Position numbers and translations under genes: made by a program. From assembly GCF_030403745.1 (NCBI RefSeq), contig NZ_JAQMWP010000030.1, positions 1 through 64,000 on the forward strand: DNA of 64,000 nt, written 5' to 3'. Shown here piece by piece: positions 17,641 through 25,698 of this stretch (the stretch's first letter is position 1; the number at the start of each line of letters is the position of its first letter). The notes beneath the pieces were generated by a model. That model was given only the letters and a program-made list of their open reading frames with translations, ran no database searches and was not told the origin of the DNA. This stretch comes from Streptomyces sp. S.PB5 (lineage in GTDB: Bacteria > Actinomycetota > Actinomycetes > Streptomycetales > Streptomycetaceae).

Positions 17641-18558
17641 ATGTCGCATCTGCGGAACGCGGACCTGAATCTGCTCGAAGCGCTGGCAGTTCTGCTCGAA
17701 GAGCGACACGTGACACGGGCCGCCGATCGTTTCCATCTGAGCCAGTCCGCGATGAGCCGCGTCCTGCAACGGCTCAGGGAGACGTTCGGCGACGAGCTCC
17801 TGGTGCGCACGCAACGCGGATACGAGCCGACCCCGCGCGGGCAGCAGATCCAGTCGGAGCTCGCCGACCTCCTGCCCCGCCTGGAGACGCTGCTGCGCGG
17901 CGATGCCTTCGACCCCGCGACGGCGAGCGGTCACTTCCGCATCCACTGCACCGACTACGCCACATCCCTGCTCGGCCCGACGCTCTTCCGCCGCCTCTTC
18001 CGTGAGGCGCCCGGCATCTCACTGAGCGTGGCACCACTGGGGGACGAGTCCTTCACCGATGTCGAGCAGGGCCGCGCGGACCTGGTCGTCTCCGGCGTCG
18101 TGGCGCCCCGTTCGCTGCACTGGGCGACGTTGTTCGAGGAGGAATTCGTCTGCCTGCTGTCCCACGACCACCCCGTCACCGCCGAGCGGCTGACCCTGGA
18201 CGACTTCACCGCGTACCCGCACGTCGTCATCACCGTCCTTGCCGGCGGCCAGACCATGGTCGAACGCCGCCTGGACGAGCACGGGCTACGCCGCGCCACG
18301 GGCCTGCGCGTACCGTATTTCTCCGCGGCGGCGGCAGCCGTGCCCGGCACTGAGCTCATCGCCACCCTCCCGCGGCGCGCCGCCCTTGCGTACGCCGACG
18401 ACCCCGCCTACCGCGTCGCCGCGGCCCCCGAGGAGCTTCCGTCCTTCCCCTACGGCATCGCCTGGCACCCCCGCGTCGACAGTGACCCTGCGCACCGGTG
18501 GCTGCGGCAGGTCGTGCGGGATACCACCGCGCAGGTGACCGGACATCGGGCTGACTGA
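17641..18558 (+). CDS. LysR-family transcriptional regulator
   Basis: A 305-residue regulator. The winged HTH spans about residues 6-65 (NLLEALAVLLEERHVTRAAD then FHLSQSAMSRVLQRLRETFG), and PBP2-type ligand domains fill the rest. It is transcribed away from cluster A and toward cluster B, 375 bp before the second paoA. It is therefore placed to control both Mo-hydroxylase operons; this is inferred from position. Starts at 17617 or 17635 are also possible because the ribosome site is weak. Confidence 0.85.
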   Translation: MSHLRNADLNLLEALAVLLEERHVTRAADRFHLSQSAMSRVLQRLRETFGDELLVRTQRGYEPTPRGQQIQSELADLLPRLETLLRGDAFDPATASGHFRIHCTDYATSLLGPTLFRRLFREAPGISLSVAPLGDESFTDVEQGRADLVVSGVVAPRSLHWATLFEEEFVCLLSHDHPVTAERLTLDDFTAYPHVVITVLAGGQTMVERRLDEHGLRRATGLRVPYFSAAAAAVPGTELIATLPRRAALAYADDPAYRVAAAPEELPSFPYGIAWHPRVDSDPAHRWLRQVVRDTTAQVTGHRAD

Positions 18559-18933
18559 TGAATGCCCGCCCTCAGGGGCGATGGTTCCTTCAGCATGATC
18601 TGGCGCGGAACTCCGGGCGTTCACGCCTGGGAGACAGCGCTTCTTGACATTCCCCTGACGTGTGCGTGTGCACGGGTCTCCGCTGATGCACTCCTTGATG
18701 ACGGCGAACGGGGCGCCCCGCAGGAGGCGGCGACGGCGACCAGAAGTGCGTCGTAGGTGTCGGAGCCCGGGCCGGCCGGGTCGAGGTAAGCCCGGATCGC
18801 CCAGCCTCGGATCGGCGGGTCCTGGCTGCCGTCGACCGGCTTGGTCAACCTGGGAGCAGCACCTCAAGCGCTCGGTCGTGCCGAAGTTCGCCGACCGTCG
18901 AGGTGCCTTCTGCCGCACACCCAGGAGAAACGC
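18559..18933. other. Intergenic region before cluster B
   Basis: 375 bp with no gene I can name. A minus-strand frame at about 18690-18848 (IRGWAIRAYLDPAGPGSDTY) has coding flavour but no start context or family. It may be a gene scrap. The promoter of cluster B must lie here. Confidence 0.4.
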
Positions 18934-19551
18934 ATGAATCCAGACAATGACGCGGGCCAGGGTCGGTCGGGCGTGTCCCGGCGAGGGTTCCTGGGCGCCG
19001 GTGCCGTCGCAACAGCAGCCGCAGCAGCCGCGGCACCGCTGGTGGCGACCGCGGCGGACGCCTCGCCGGCCGCGGAGGGCGACGGGCTCGTGGCGGTACG
19101 GGTCACGGTCAACGGTGACCGGCACGCGGTGCGAGTCGACCCGCGGGTCACGCTGCTCGACACGCTCCGCGAGAAGCTGGAGCTCACCGGGACGAAGAAG
19201 GGCTGCGACCGTGGCCAGTGCGGGGCGTGCACCGTGCATGTCGACGGCCGGCGCGTGCTGTCGTGCCTGACGCTGGCGGCCACGACCAACGGCCATGAGG
19301 TCACCACGATCGAGGGCCTCGCCGAAGGGGAGCAGCTGCACCCGATGCAGCAGGCCTTCATCGACCACGACGGCTTCCAGTGCGGCTTCTGCACTCCCGG
19401 GCAGATCATGTCGGCCGTCGCCATGGTCGACGAGGGCCCCGCGAGCACCGACGACGAGATCCGCGAACGCATGTCCGGCAACATCTGCCGGTGCAGCGCC
19501 TATCCGTTCATCGTCGACGCCGTACGGGACGGCCAGGAGGCGATGCGCTGA
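18934..19551 (+). CDS. paoA: PaoA-type [2Fe-2S] subunit with Tat signal, cluster B
   Basis: A 205-residue iron-sulfur subunit. The Tat leader SGVSRRGFLGAGAVAT is followed by an Ala-rich h-region. Cluster motifs: CDRGQCGACT with RVLSCLTL, and CGFCTPGQIM with CRCSAYP. The ATG at 18934 has AGGAG 6 bp upstream. Its stop overlaps the next start (TGATG). It is clearly homologous to the gene at 16862 but diverged, so this is a paralogous operon, not a recent duplication. The product probably delivers electrons from the molybdenum site at the extracytoplasmic face. Confidence 0.9.
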   Translation: MNPDNDAGQGRSGVSRRGFLGAGAVATAAAAAAAPLVATAADASPAAEGDGLVAVRVTVNGDRHAVRVDPRVTLLDTLREKLELTGTKKGCDRGQCGACTVHVDGRRVLSCLTLAATTNGHEVTTIEGLAEGEQLHPMQQAFIDHDGFQCGFCTPGQIMSAVAMVDEGPASTDDEIRERMSGNICRCSAYPFIVDAVRDGQEAMR

Positions 19552-20525
19552 TGCGGGCCTACACCTTCACCCAGGCGCGATCGGTTCGCGAAGCCCACGC
19601 GCGCGCCGGGGCGGACACCGCGTTCCTCGCGGGCGGCACCACCCTGGTCGACCTGATGAAGCTCGACGTGATGGCCCCGGCCCACGTGGTGGACATCAAC
19701 GCGCTTCCGCTGCGCGGCGTCACCCTCGACCGCAGGGGGCTGCACGTGGGCGCATTGGAGCGGATGAGTGACGTCGCAGCCGACCGCACCGTACGCGCGC
19801 ACTATCCGGTCATCGCTCAGGCGCTTGACCTCAGCGCCTCGGCGCAGCTGCGCAACATGGCGAGCATCGGGGGAAACCTGCTGCAGCGCACCCGGTGCGG
19901 CTACTTCCGCGACGTCACGACCGCCTGCAACAAGCGGGAGCCCGGCAGCGGCTGCTCGGCCCTGACCGGATGGAACCGTGGCCACGCGATCCTCGGCACC
20001 AGCGACGACTGCGCCGCCACGCATCCCAGCGATCTGGCCGTCGCCCTGGTGGCGCTGGGCACCGACGTGCACCTGGCCTCGGCGCGGGGCACCCGGACCG
20101 TGCCGCTCGACGGGTTCTACACCCTCCCCGGCACCACTGCGCACGTCGAGAACGTGCTGCGCCCCGGCGAGCTGATCACCGGCATCACCATCCCCCGCTC
20201 GGCGTGGGCGGCGCACTCGACCTACCTGAAGATCCGCGACCGGCAGTCCTACGAGTTCGCCCTCGCCTCGGCGGCCGTCGCGCTCGAGATGCGCGGCGAC
20301 ATCATCGCGAAGGCCAGGATCGCCGTCGGCGGAATGGGCACCAGGCCGTGGCGCCTGCCCGCCGTCGAACGAGCCCTGACCGGCCACCGCGCCACCCAAG
20401 CCACCTATGAGGCGGCGGTCCGCCACGCCGCGTCCGGCTCCAAGACGTTGGAGCACAACGCGTTCAAGCCCGCGCTGCTGCGACGCACCCTGGTCCGGGC
20501 GCTCACCGCCCTGGAGGAGCAGTGA
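19551..20525 (+). CDS. paoB: PaoB-type FAD/[4Fe-4S] subunit, cluster B
   Basis: A 324-residue FAD subunit with FLAGGTTLVDLMKLD and ASIGGNLLQRTRC. The four extra-cluster cysteines of PaoB are conserved (QRTRC, TTAC, PGSGC, SDDC). It is translated directly after paoA (TGATG). The next gene, xdhC, begins 51 bp downstream; in cluster A the molybdenum subunit takes this place, so gene order differs between the two operons. Confidence 0.9.
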   Translation: MRAYTFTQARSVREAHARAGADTAFLAGGTTLVDLMKLDVMAPAHVVDINALPLRGVTLDRRGLHVGALERMSDVAADRTVRAHYPVIAQALDLSASAQLRNMASIGGNLLQRTRCGYFRDVTTACNKREPGSGCSALTGWNRGHAILGTSDDCAATHPSDLAVALVALGTDVHLASARGTRTVPLDGFYTLPGTTAHVENVLRPGELITGITIPRSAWAAHSTYLKIRDRQSYEFALASAAVALEMRGDIIAKARIAVGGMGTRPWRLPAVERALTGHRATQATYEAAVRHAASGSKTLEHNAFKPALLRRTLVRALTALEEQ

Positions 20526-20576
20526 CCGACCAGCCCGGCACGGCCGTGTGCCTCACGACAGGGGGAGGTGGCGGTC

Positions 20577-21710
20577 ATGCTTGAACTCGCTACCGATCTC
20601 CTCGAACGCGTCCGCGGCCGAACCCCGTTCGTGGCCGCCACGGTCACGAACGTGGCCGGCAGCGCCCCCCGCCGGCCCGGCGCGTCACTCGTCGTGGACG
20701 CGGGCGGCGCCGTGCTCGGAAACGTGTCCGGAGGCTGCGTCGACGCCGCTGTCCACGAGGCCTGCCAGGAGATGCTGGCCGGGGACCACCGGCCGAGGGT
20801 CGTGCGGTTCGGCTACACCGATGCCGACGCGCTCGGCGTCGGCCTCACCTGCGGCGGCACCATCGAGCTCATATTGCGCCACCACGGTCCCGACGCCGAG
20901 CCGCACCTCGGGCAGGCGTTCACCGACGCGGCGCAGGACAAGCCGGTCGCCGTGGCCACGATTGTCCGTGGGCCGGACGCCCACCTCGGGAAGGCGATCG
21001 TCGTGCGCCCCGAGCAGCCCCACGAGGGGACACTCGGCGACGAACGACTCGACCGGGTGGCCGCCGCCCACGCGACCGCCGCCCTGCATGCTGGGCGGAC
21101 CGGCACCATCGAGCTCGGCGTGGCCGACAGCTACTGCCGGGAGCCGATGGCCCTGCTGGTGGAGAGCAACGCCCCCGCACCGCGGATGCTCGTCTTCGGC
21201 GCCATCGACCACGCGGCGGCGCTGGCCCAACTCGGCACCTTCCTGGGCTACCGGGTCACCGTCTGCGACGCGCGGGCCACCTTCGCCACCCCGGCCAGGT
21301 TCCCGCACGCCGACGAGGTCGTGGTCGACTGGCCGCACCGCTATCTGGAGTCGCAGCGCCTCGACGGCCGGACGGTCGTCTGCGTGCTCACCCACGACCC
21401 GAAGTTCGACGTGCCGCTGCTCACCGCCGCACTGCGACTGCCGGTGGCCTACGTCGGGGCCATGGGGTCGCGCCGCACCCACGAGGAGCATCTCACGCGG
21501 CTGCGTGAGGCCGGCCTCACCGACCACGAACTCGACCGGTTGCGTTCACCGATCGGACTCGACCTCGGCGCTCGCACCCCCCAGGAGACCGCGCTGTCGA
21601 TCGCGGCCGAGATCGTCGCCCACCGGCACGGCGGCACCGGAGCAGCCCTGCGCACCGGGGTGCCCATCCACCGCCCCGGCGCCGTTCCCAGCAGTCAGGA
21701 GTCAGGTTGA
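20577..21710 (+). CDS. xdhC: XdhC/PaoD-type molybdenum cofactor insertion factor, cluster B
   Basis: A 377-residue XdhC-CoxI protein with GSAPRRPGASLVVD, SGGCVDAAVH, GVGLTCGGTIEL and, in the Rossmann half, AYVGAMGSRRTHEEH. ATG 20577 is preferred over GTG 20568 because GGGGAGG is correctly spaced only for the ATG. The TGA at 21708-21710 lies in the TTGA that looks like the terminal bases of the IS200/IS605 element, so the stop may be supplied by the insertion. Joining flanks at the shared CAGGT would extend the protein by 8 residues (IHEGRPR after Gly) and end in an ATGA overlap with the molybdenum-subunit gene. Confidence 0.85.
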   Translation: MLELATDLLERVRGRTPFVAATVTNVAGSAPRRPGASLVVDAGGAVLGNVSGGCVDAAVHEACQEMLAGDHRPRVVRFGYTDADALGVGLTCGGTIELILRHHGPDAEPHLGQAFTDAAQDKPVAVATIVRGPDAHLGKAIVVRPEQPHEGTLGDERLDRVAAAHATAALHAGRTGTIELGVADSYCREPMALLVESNAPAPRMLVFGAIDHAAALAQLGTFLGYRVTVCDARATFATPARFPHADEVVVDWPHRYLESQRLDGRTVVCVLTHDPKFDVPLLTAALRLPVAYVGAMGSRRTHEEHLTRLREAGLTDHELDRLRSPIGLDLGARTPQETALSIAAEIVAHRHGGTGAALRTGVPIHRPGAVPSSQESG

Positions 21711-21717
21711 CGTTCCT

Positions 21718-21737
21718 CCCCCGCCTAAAGGCGGGGG
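21718..21737 (-). ncRNA. Right-end hairpin / presumed 3' part of the TnpB guide (omega) RNA
   Basis: CCCCCGCC-TAAA-GGCGGGGG is a perfect 8-bp stem. The tnpB stop lies inside it. In studied TnpB systems the omega RNA overlaps the tnpB 3' end, terminates at this right end and takes its guide from the adjacent flank. Here the guide would be copied from the 3' end of xdhC (about 21690-21706). The RNA itself is inferred. Confidence 0.5.
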
Positions 21738-22933
21738 ATTCCAGCGGTCGCCCGCTGGGGTTCCTGCTTCACCGACGACCGCCCCGTCCGGGAGGACTCC
21801 CGTTGAGGTCTTACACCGTCTCCACAGGCAGACGCCGCCAGCCCGGCGGCCAGAATGTTGCGTGCCGCGTTCACGTCGCGGTCATGCACCACGCCGCAGG
21901 CACACGTCCACTCACGGACGTGCAGCGGCAGCTTCCCGCCGACCGTGCCGCAGCTTCCGCACAGCTTCGAGCTGGGGAAGAAGCGGTCGATCACGACGAG
22001 TTCACGCCCGTGCCAGGCACACTTGTACTCCAGCATGGAGCGCAGGTCCGTCCAGGCGGCATCCGAGATGGCGCGCGCCAGGTGCCCGTTCTTCAGCAGG
22101 TTGCGGACGGTGAGGTCCTCGATCACGACCGTTTGGTTCTCACGGACGAGCCGAGTCGACAGCTTGTGCAGAAAGTCGCGGCGCCGGTCGGCGATCCGCG
22201 CATGGACCCTGGCGACGCGACGACGGGCTTTCTCCCGGTTCGCGGAGCCCTTCACCTTGCGGGACAACTCCCGCTGCGCGCGGGCGAGGCGGGCGCGGTC
22301 CTGGCGTTCGTGCCGGGGGTTGGCGATCTTTTCCCCGGTGGACAGCGTCACCAGAGAGGTGATCCCGGCGTCCAGACCGACCGCCGCCTGCGTGGCGGGG
22401 GCCGGGATGATGCTGTCCTCGCACAGCAGGGACACGAACCAGCGGCCCGCCGCGTCGCGGGACACGCTCACCGTGGTCGGCTCCGCGCCTTCCGGCAGCG
22501 GACGCGACCAGCGGACGTCCAGGGGCTGTGCCATCTTGGCGAGCGTGAGCTGTCCCTCGCGCCAAGTGAAGGCGCTGCGGGTGTACTCGGCCGACGCCCG
22601 GGACTTCTTCCGCGACTTGAAGCGCGGGTACTGCGAGCGCTTGGCGAAAAAGTTGGCGAATGCCGTCTGAAGGTGGCGCAGCGCCTGCTGCAGCGGAACC
22701 GACGACACCTCGCTCAGGAAGGCGAGTTCCTCGGTCTTCTTCCACTGGGTGAGCGCGGCGGAGGACTGCACGTAGGAGATCCGGCGCTGCTCGCCGTACC
22801 AGGCCCGGGCGCGCTCCTCCAGCGCCTTGTTGTACACCAGGCGGACACAGCCGAACGTGCGCGACAGCTCCTCTGCCTGCTCGTCCGTGGGGTAGAACCG
22901 GTACTTGAATGCCCGCTTGACCTGCCGCGCCAT
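21725..22933 (-). CDS. tnpB: TnpB RNA-guided nuclease (IS200/IS605 family)
   Basis: A 402-residue TnpB. The N-terminal helical/WED part begins MARQVKRAFKYRFYPTDEQA. The RuvC catalytic residues are all present: D188 (VGLDAGI), E272 (VVIEDL) and D353 (RDVNAA). The zinc ribbon reads CGSCG and CACG at C325, C328, C344 and C346. Length and motifs match active TnpB proteins, which cut DNA next to a short TAM using an RNA from the element's right end. This promotes retention of the element. No transposase TnpA is nearby, so mobility depends on one elsewhere. It lies antisense to the operon it interrupts. Confidence 0.92.
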   Translation of the reverse strand: MARQVKRAFKYRFYPTDEQAEELSRTFGCVRLVYNKALEERARAWYGEQRRISYVQSSAALTQWKKTEELAFLSEVSSVPLQQALRHLQTAFANFFAKRSQYPRFKSRKKSRASAEYTRSAFTWREGQLTLAKMAQPLDVRWSRPLPEGAEPTTVSVSRDAAGRWFVSLLCEDSIIPAPATQAAVGLDAGITSLVTLSTGEKIANPRHERQDRARLARAQRELSRKVKGSANREKARRRVARVHARIADRRRDFLHKLSTRLVRENQTVVIEDLTVRNLLKNGHLARAISDAAWTDLRSMLEYKCAWHGRELVVIDRFFPSSKLCGSCGTVGGKLPLHVREWTCACGVVHDRDVNAARNILAAGLAASACGDGVRPQRESSRTGRSSVKQEPQRATAGIPRL

Positions 22934-23094
22934 ACCTCACACTCTACCAACTCCCATGTGAGCGGCGGGTGTTGGCCGGTGAGCGGTGGACGTCGGTCAG
23001 CCCTGGCGGCGAACCGACTTCTCCCGCCCTGCTCCGCAGGAACTTCATTTCCTCCCCGGCCTGAAGGCCCAGGTATCCACGAAGGAAGGCCCCG

Positions 23095-25347
23095 ATGACC
23101 GTCTCTCCAGTCGGGCGTGAAGTCGCCCGCGTCGACGGCCGATTGAAGGTCACCGGAGCCGCACGGTACTCCGGTGACTACCGGGCCACCAACATGTCCT
23201 ACGCCCACGTCGTCACCAGCACGGTCGCGAGAGGCACGATCCGCTCCGTCGACACCGCCGCCGCGCTGGCCGCTCCCGGAGTCCTGCGCGTGTACGTCGC
23301 GGGGGACGGGCGCCTGAGGCTGTACCCGCTCGCACCCGAGTACCGTTTCTTCGGCGAGAACTACATGCCCTTGCAGGACACGACCGTTCGTTACCACGGC
23401 CAGATCATCGCCGTGGTCGTTGCCGAGAGCGTCGAGCAGGCGCGCGATGCCGCGGCGCTGATCACCGTCACCTACGACGCGCAGCCGCCGCGCGCCTCCC
23501 TCGCGGACGGGCCTCGCGAGCCATCCGGCCCCACGTCCAGCGGGGAGCCGAGCAGCGTCACGGTCCTCGCCTCCGGCGTCGAGTCGATCGACGAGGCGCT
23601 CGCCGCCAGCGAAGTCGTCGTGGAGGCCGACTTCGAGCAGCCGGTGCAGCACCACGCCGCGATGGAACCCCACACGGTCCTCGCCGAGTGGGACGGCGAC
23701 CGGGTGACCGTCCACGCCGGTGCGCAGATGCCAACGCCGTTCACGATCCTGCTGGGCCAGCGGCTCGGCGTCCTCCCACAGCAGGTCCGGCTGATCGGTA
23801 GGTACGTCGGCGGCGGTTTCGGGGCCCGGGTCATCGTGTGGAGCGAGGCCCAGGTCGCCGCCGCGGCGGCCCGGGAGCTCGGCCGTCCCGTCAAGCTCAC
23901 CCTCACCAGGGAGCAGATGTTCACCCTGGTCGGCCACCGCCCGCACCTCACCCAGAGGGTCAGGCTGGGTGCCTCCCGCAATGGAGTCCTCAGCGCCATC
24001 AGCCACGAGAGCGTAGCCGAGAGGCCGGCTGCTGGTGGCTGGAACATGCTCCCGGGCGAGTCCACCTCGGACACGCTCTACAACACGCCGAACCTGCGCA
24101 TCAAGCCGGAGTGGGTCATCCTCGACATGCCGGGCAGCTGGGCGATGCGGGCGCCCGACGAGGCTCCCGGGGCGTTCGCCTTGGAGACGGCGATGGACGA
24201 ACTGGCCGTCGCCACCGGTGTCGACCCCGTCGAGCTGCGACTGCGCAACTACGCCACCGTCAGGCCCTCCACGGGCCGGCCGTGGTCGAGCAAGCACCTC
24301 GATGAGTGCTACCGCGACGGCGCACGACGCTTCGGCTGGTCGGCCCGCAGCGCCACGCCCCGCGCGCGCGTCGACGGGGAGTGGCTGTTGGGCACCGGAA
24401 TGTCCAGCGCGGCGTACCCGGCGGCCCGCCAGGCCGCGAGCGTCAGGATCCGGCTGCTCGACGATGACACCGCGGTGGTGTCGACCGGGACCTCGGACCT
24501 GGGCACCGGCGCGTGGACGATGGTGGCGGTCGCCGGCGCCGATGCCCTCGGGCTCCCGCTTGACCGGGTGACCCCCGAGATCGGTGACTCGGCGCTGCCC
24601 CCGGGCGCACCCGCCGTGGGCTCCGGCGCCACGCACAGCACGGTCCCGGTGGTCGTGGCGGCCGCCCGTGACACCATCGACGCGCTCAAGCAGCTCGCGG
24701 TGACCCGTTCCGGCTCGCCGTGGCACGGAGCGAACGCCAAGGACCTGCGCTACAAGCAGGGCCGACTGCACGGGAACGATCGCTCGATGACCTTCGGCGA
24801 ACTGCTCAGGGCCCTCGGGGAGCGGGGAGTGGACGCCACCGCCTCCGAGCCCGCCGGCGCTCCCTCCGGGTACACGTTCCATACCTTCGGCGCCCACTTC
24901 TGCGAGGTGCGGGTCAACCGGTTCACCCGCGAGATCCGCGTCACCCGGTTCACCACCGTCGTGGATGCCGGGCGAATCATCAACGCCCGGGCCGCCCGGA
25001 GTCAGATCGTCGGCGGTGTCATCTTCGGCATCTCGGGCGCCCTGCTGGAGGAGAACCACCTCGAACGCGACACGGGGCGGCTGGCCGCCAGCACGCTCGC
25101 CGACTACCTGGTACCCGTGAACGCCGACATCCCCGACATCGACGTGCACCTCCTCGACCGGCCCGACCCGCACCTCACCGGGCCGCTCGGCCAGGACGGC
25201 GGGGAGGTCGGGACCCGAAGCCTCGGCGCCCGCGGCCTCGGGGAGATCGGCACCGTCGGCTCGGCCGCCGCCGTCGGCAATGCCGTCTTCAACGCCACCG
25301 GCATCCGGATACGCAAGCTCCCCATCACCCTCGACAAACTGCTGTAG
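23095..25347 (+). CDS. paoC: PaoC-type molybdopterin-binding subunit, cluster B
   Basis: The 750-residue large subunit with VARVDGRLKVTGAARYSGDY, YVGGGFGARV and the catalytic Glu E717 in GARGLGEIGTVG. The start at 23095 has GGAAGG 5 bp upstream; this ribosome site lies outside the presumed element, so translation may survive the insertion. Transcription from the cluster B promoter must cross 1.4 kb of element with an antisense gene and two strong hairpins. Its level relative to paoA/paoB is therefore probably reduced, unless the element carries a promoter. The protein is longer than the cluster A subunit and only moderately similar, so a different substrate is likely. Confidence 0.9.
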   Translation: MTVSPVGREVARVDGRLKVTGAARYSGDYRATNMSYAHVVTSTVARGTIRSVDTAAALAAPGVLRVYVAGDGRLRLYPLAPEYRFFGENYMPLQDTTVRYHGQIIAVVVAESVEQARDAAALITVTYDAQPPRASLADGPREPSGPTSSGEPSSVTVLASGVESIDEALAASEVVVEADFEQPVQHHAAMEPHTVLAEWDGDRVTVHAGAQMPTPFTILLGQRLGVLPQQVRLIGRYVGGGFGARVIVWSEAQVAAAAARELGRPVKLTLTREQMFTLVGHRPHLTQRVRLGASRNGVLSAISHESVAERPAAGGWNMLPGESTSDTLYNTPNLRIKPEWVILDMPGSWAMRAPDEAPGAFALETAMDELAVATGVDPVELRLRNYATVRPSTGRPWSSKHLDECYRDGARRFGWSARSATPRARVDGEWLLGTGMSSAAYPAARQAASVRIRLLDDDTAVVSTGTSDLGTGAWTMVAVAGADALGLPLDRVTPEIGDSALPPGAPAVGSGATHSTVPVVVAAARDTIDALKQLAVTRSGSPWHGANAKDLRYKQGRLHGNDRSMTFGELLRALGERGVDATASEPAGAPSGYTFHTFGAHFCEVRVNRFTREIRVTRFTTVVDAGRIINARAARSQIVGGVIFGISGALLEENHLERDTGRLAASTLADYLVPVNADIPDIDVHLLDRPDPHLTGPLGQDGGEVGTRSLGARGLGEIGTVGSAAAVGNAVFNATGIRIRKLPITLDKLL

Positions 25348-25547
25348 CGGTCTGGGCGGTGGCCTCGGCAACCGCGCCGAGCCCCCACCATGACCGAGCT
25401 CCCGCGATCGAGGAGGCGAAGCGCGTCGCGGCCCCTCGGCAACGCCGGACCGGAGGAGCGGTAGCCAGTGTTGATCGGTGAGGTCGTGCGACGGTCGCGG
25501 CGCCAGGCCTCCTCTGCTCGACCTTGTGACCAGGCAGAAGGCACTTG
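25348..25547. other. Short intergenic region after cluster B
   Basis: About 200 bp without a recognisable gene or clear terminator hairpin. Confidence 0.4.
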
Positions 25548-25640
25548 ATGAACGAAGGGAACGGTGGGGGAGACGCCGGTTCGGGTGTGTCCCGGCGCAA
25601 CTTTGCAGGTGGGAGCCTGGTCGCGAACGGCTCACCTGAC
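25548..25640 (+). pseudogene. Truncated Tat-leader gene start
   Basis: ATG 25548 with AGAAGG upstream opens MNEGNGGGDAGSGVSRRNFA, followed by GGSLVA: a twin-arginine leader very like that of the cluster B paoA. After about 28 residues the sequence turns into non-coding-looking text. It is probably the stump of a third exported iron-sulfur or hydrolase gene removed by deletion. Confidence 0.45.
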
Positions 25641-25698
25641 CTCTGTTGTCCCGCCGACGAGCACAGGCCTCGATCAACACCATCGAAGGGAACCGAAC

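Larger units (their letters stand above)
21707..23073 (-). mobile_element. IS200/IS605-type element (IS1341-like, tnpB only)
   Basis: The element carries one gene, tnpB, and no tnpA. Its right end has a strong hairpin (21718-21737) followed by TCAA on the minus strand, the sequence cleaved at right ends of IS608-type elements. The left end near 23050-23073 has a second hairpin built on GGCCTGAAGGCC. CAGGT occurs just outside both ends. Exact ends are inferred and could shift by 1-2 bp. It lies between xdhC and paoC of cluster B without breaking either reading frame badly. Confidence 0.7.

Noticed and set aside
12584..25347. A single large tandem duplication giving clusters A and B
   Set aside because: Gene order, orientation and protein sequences differ too much; old paralogues or separate acquisition fit better.
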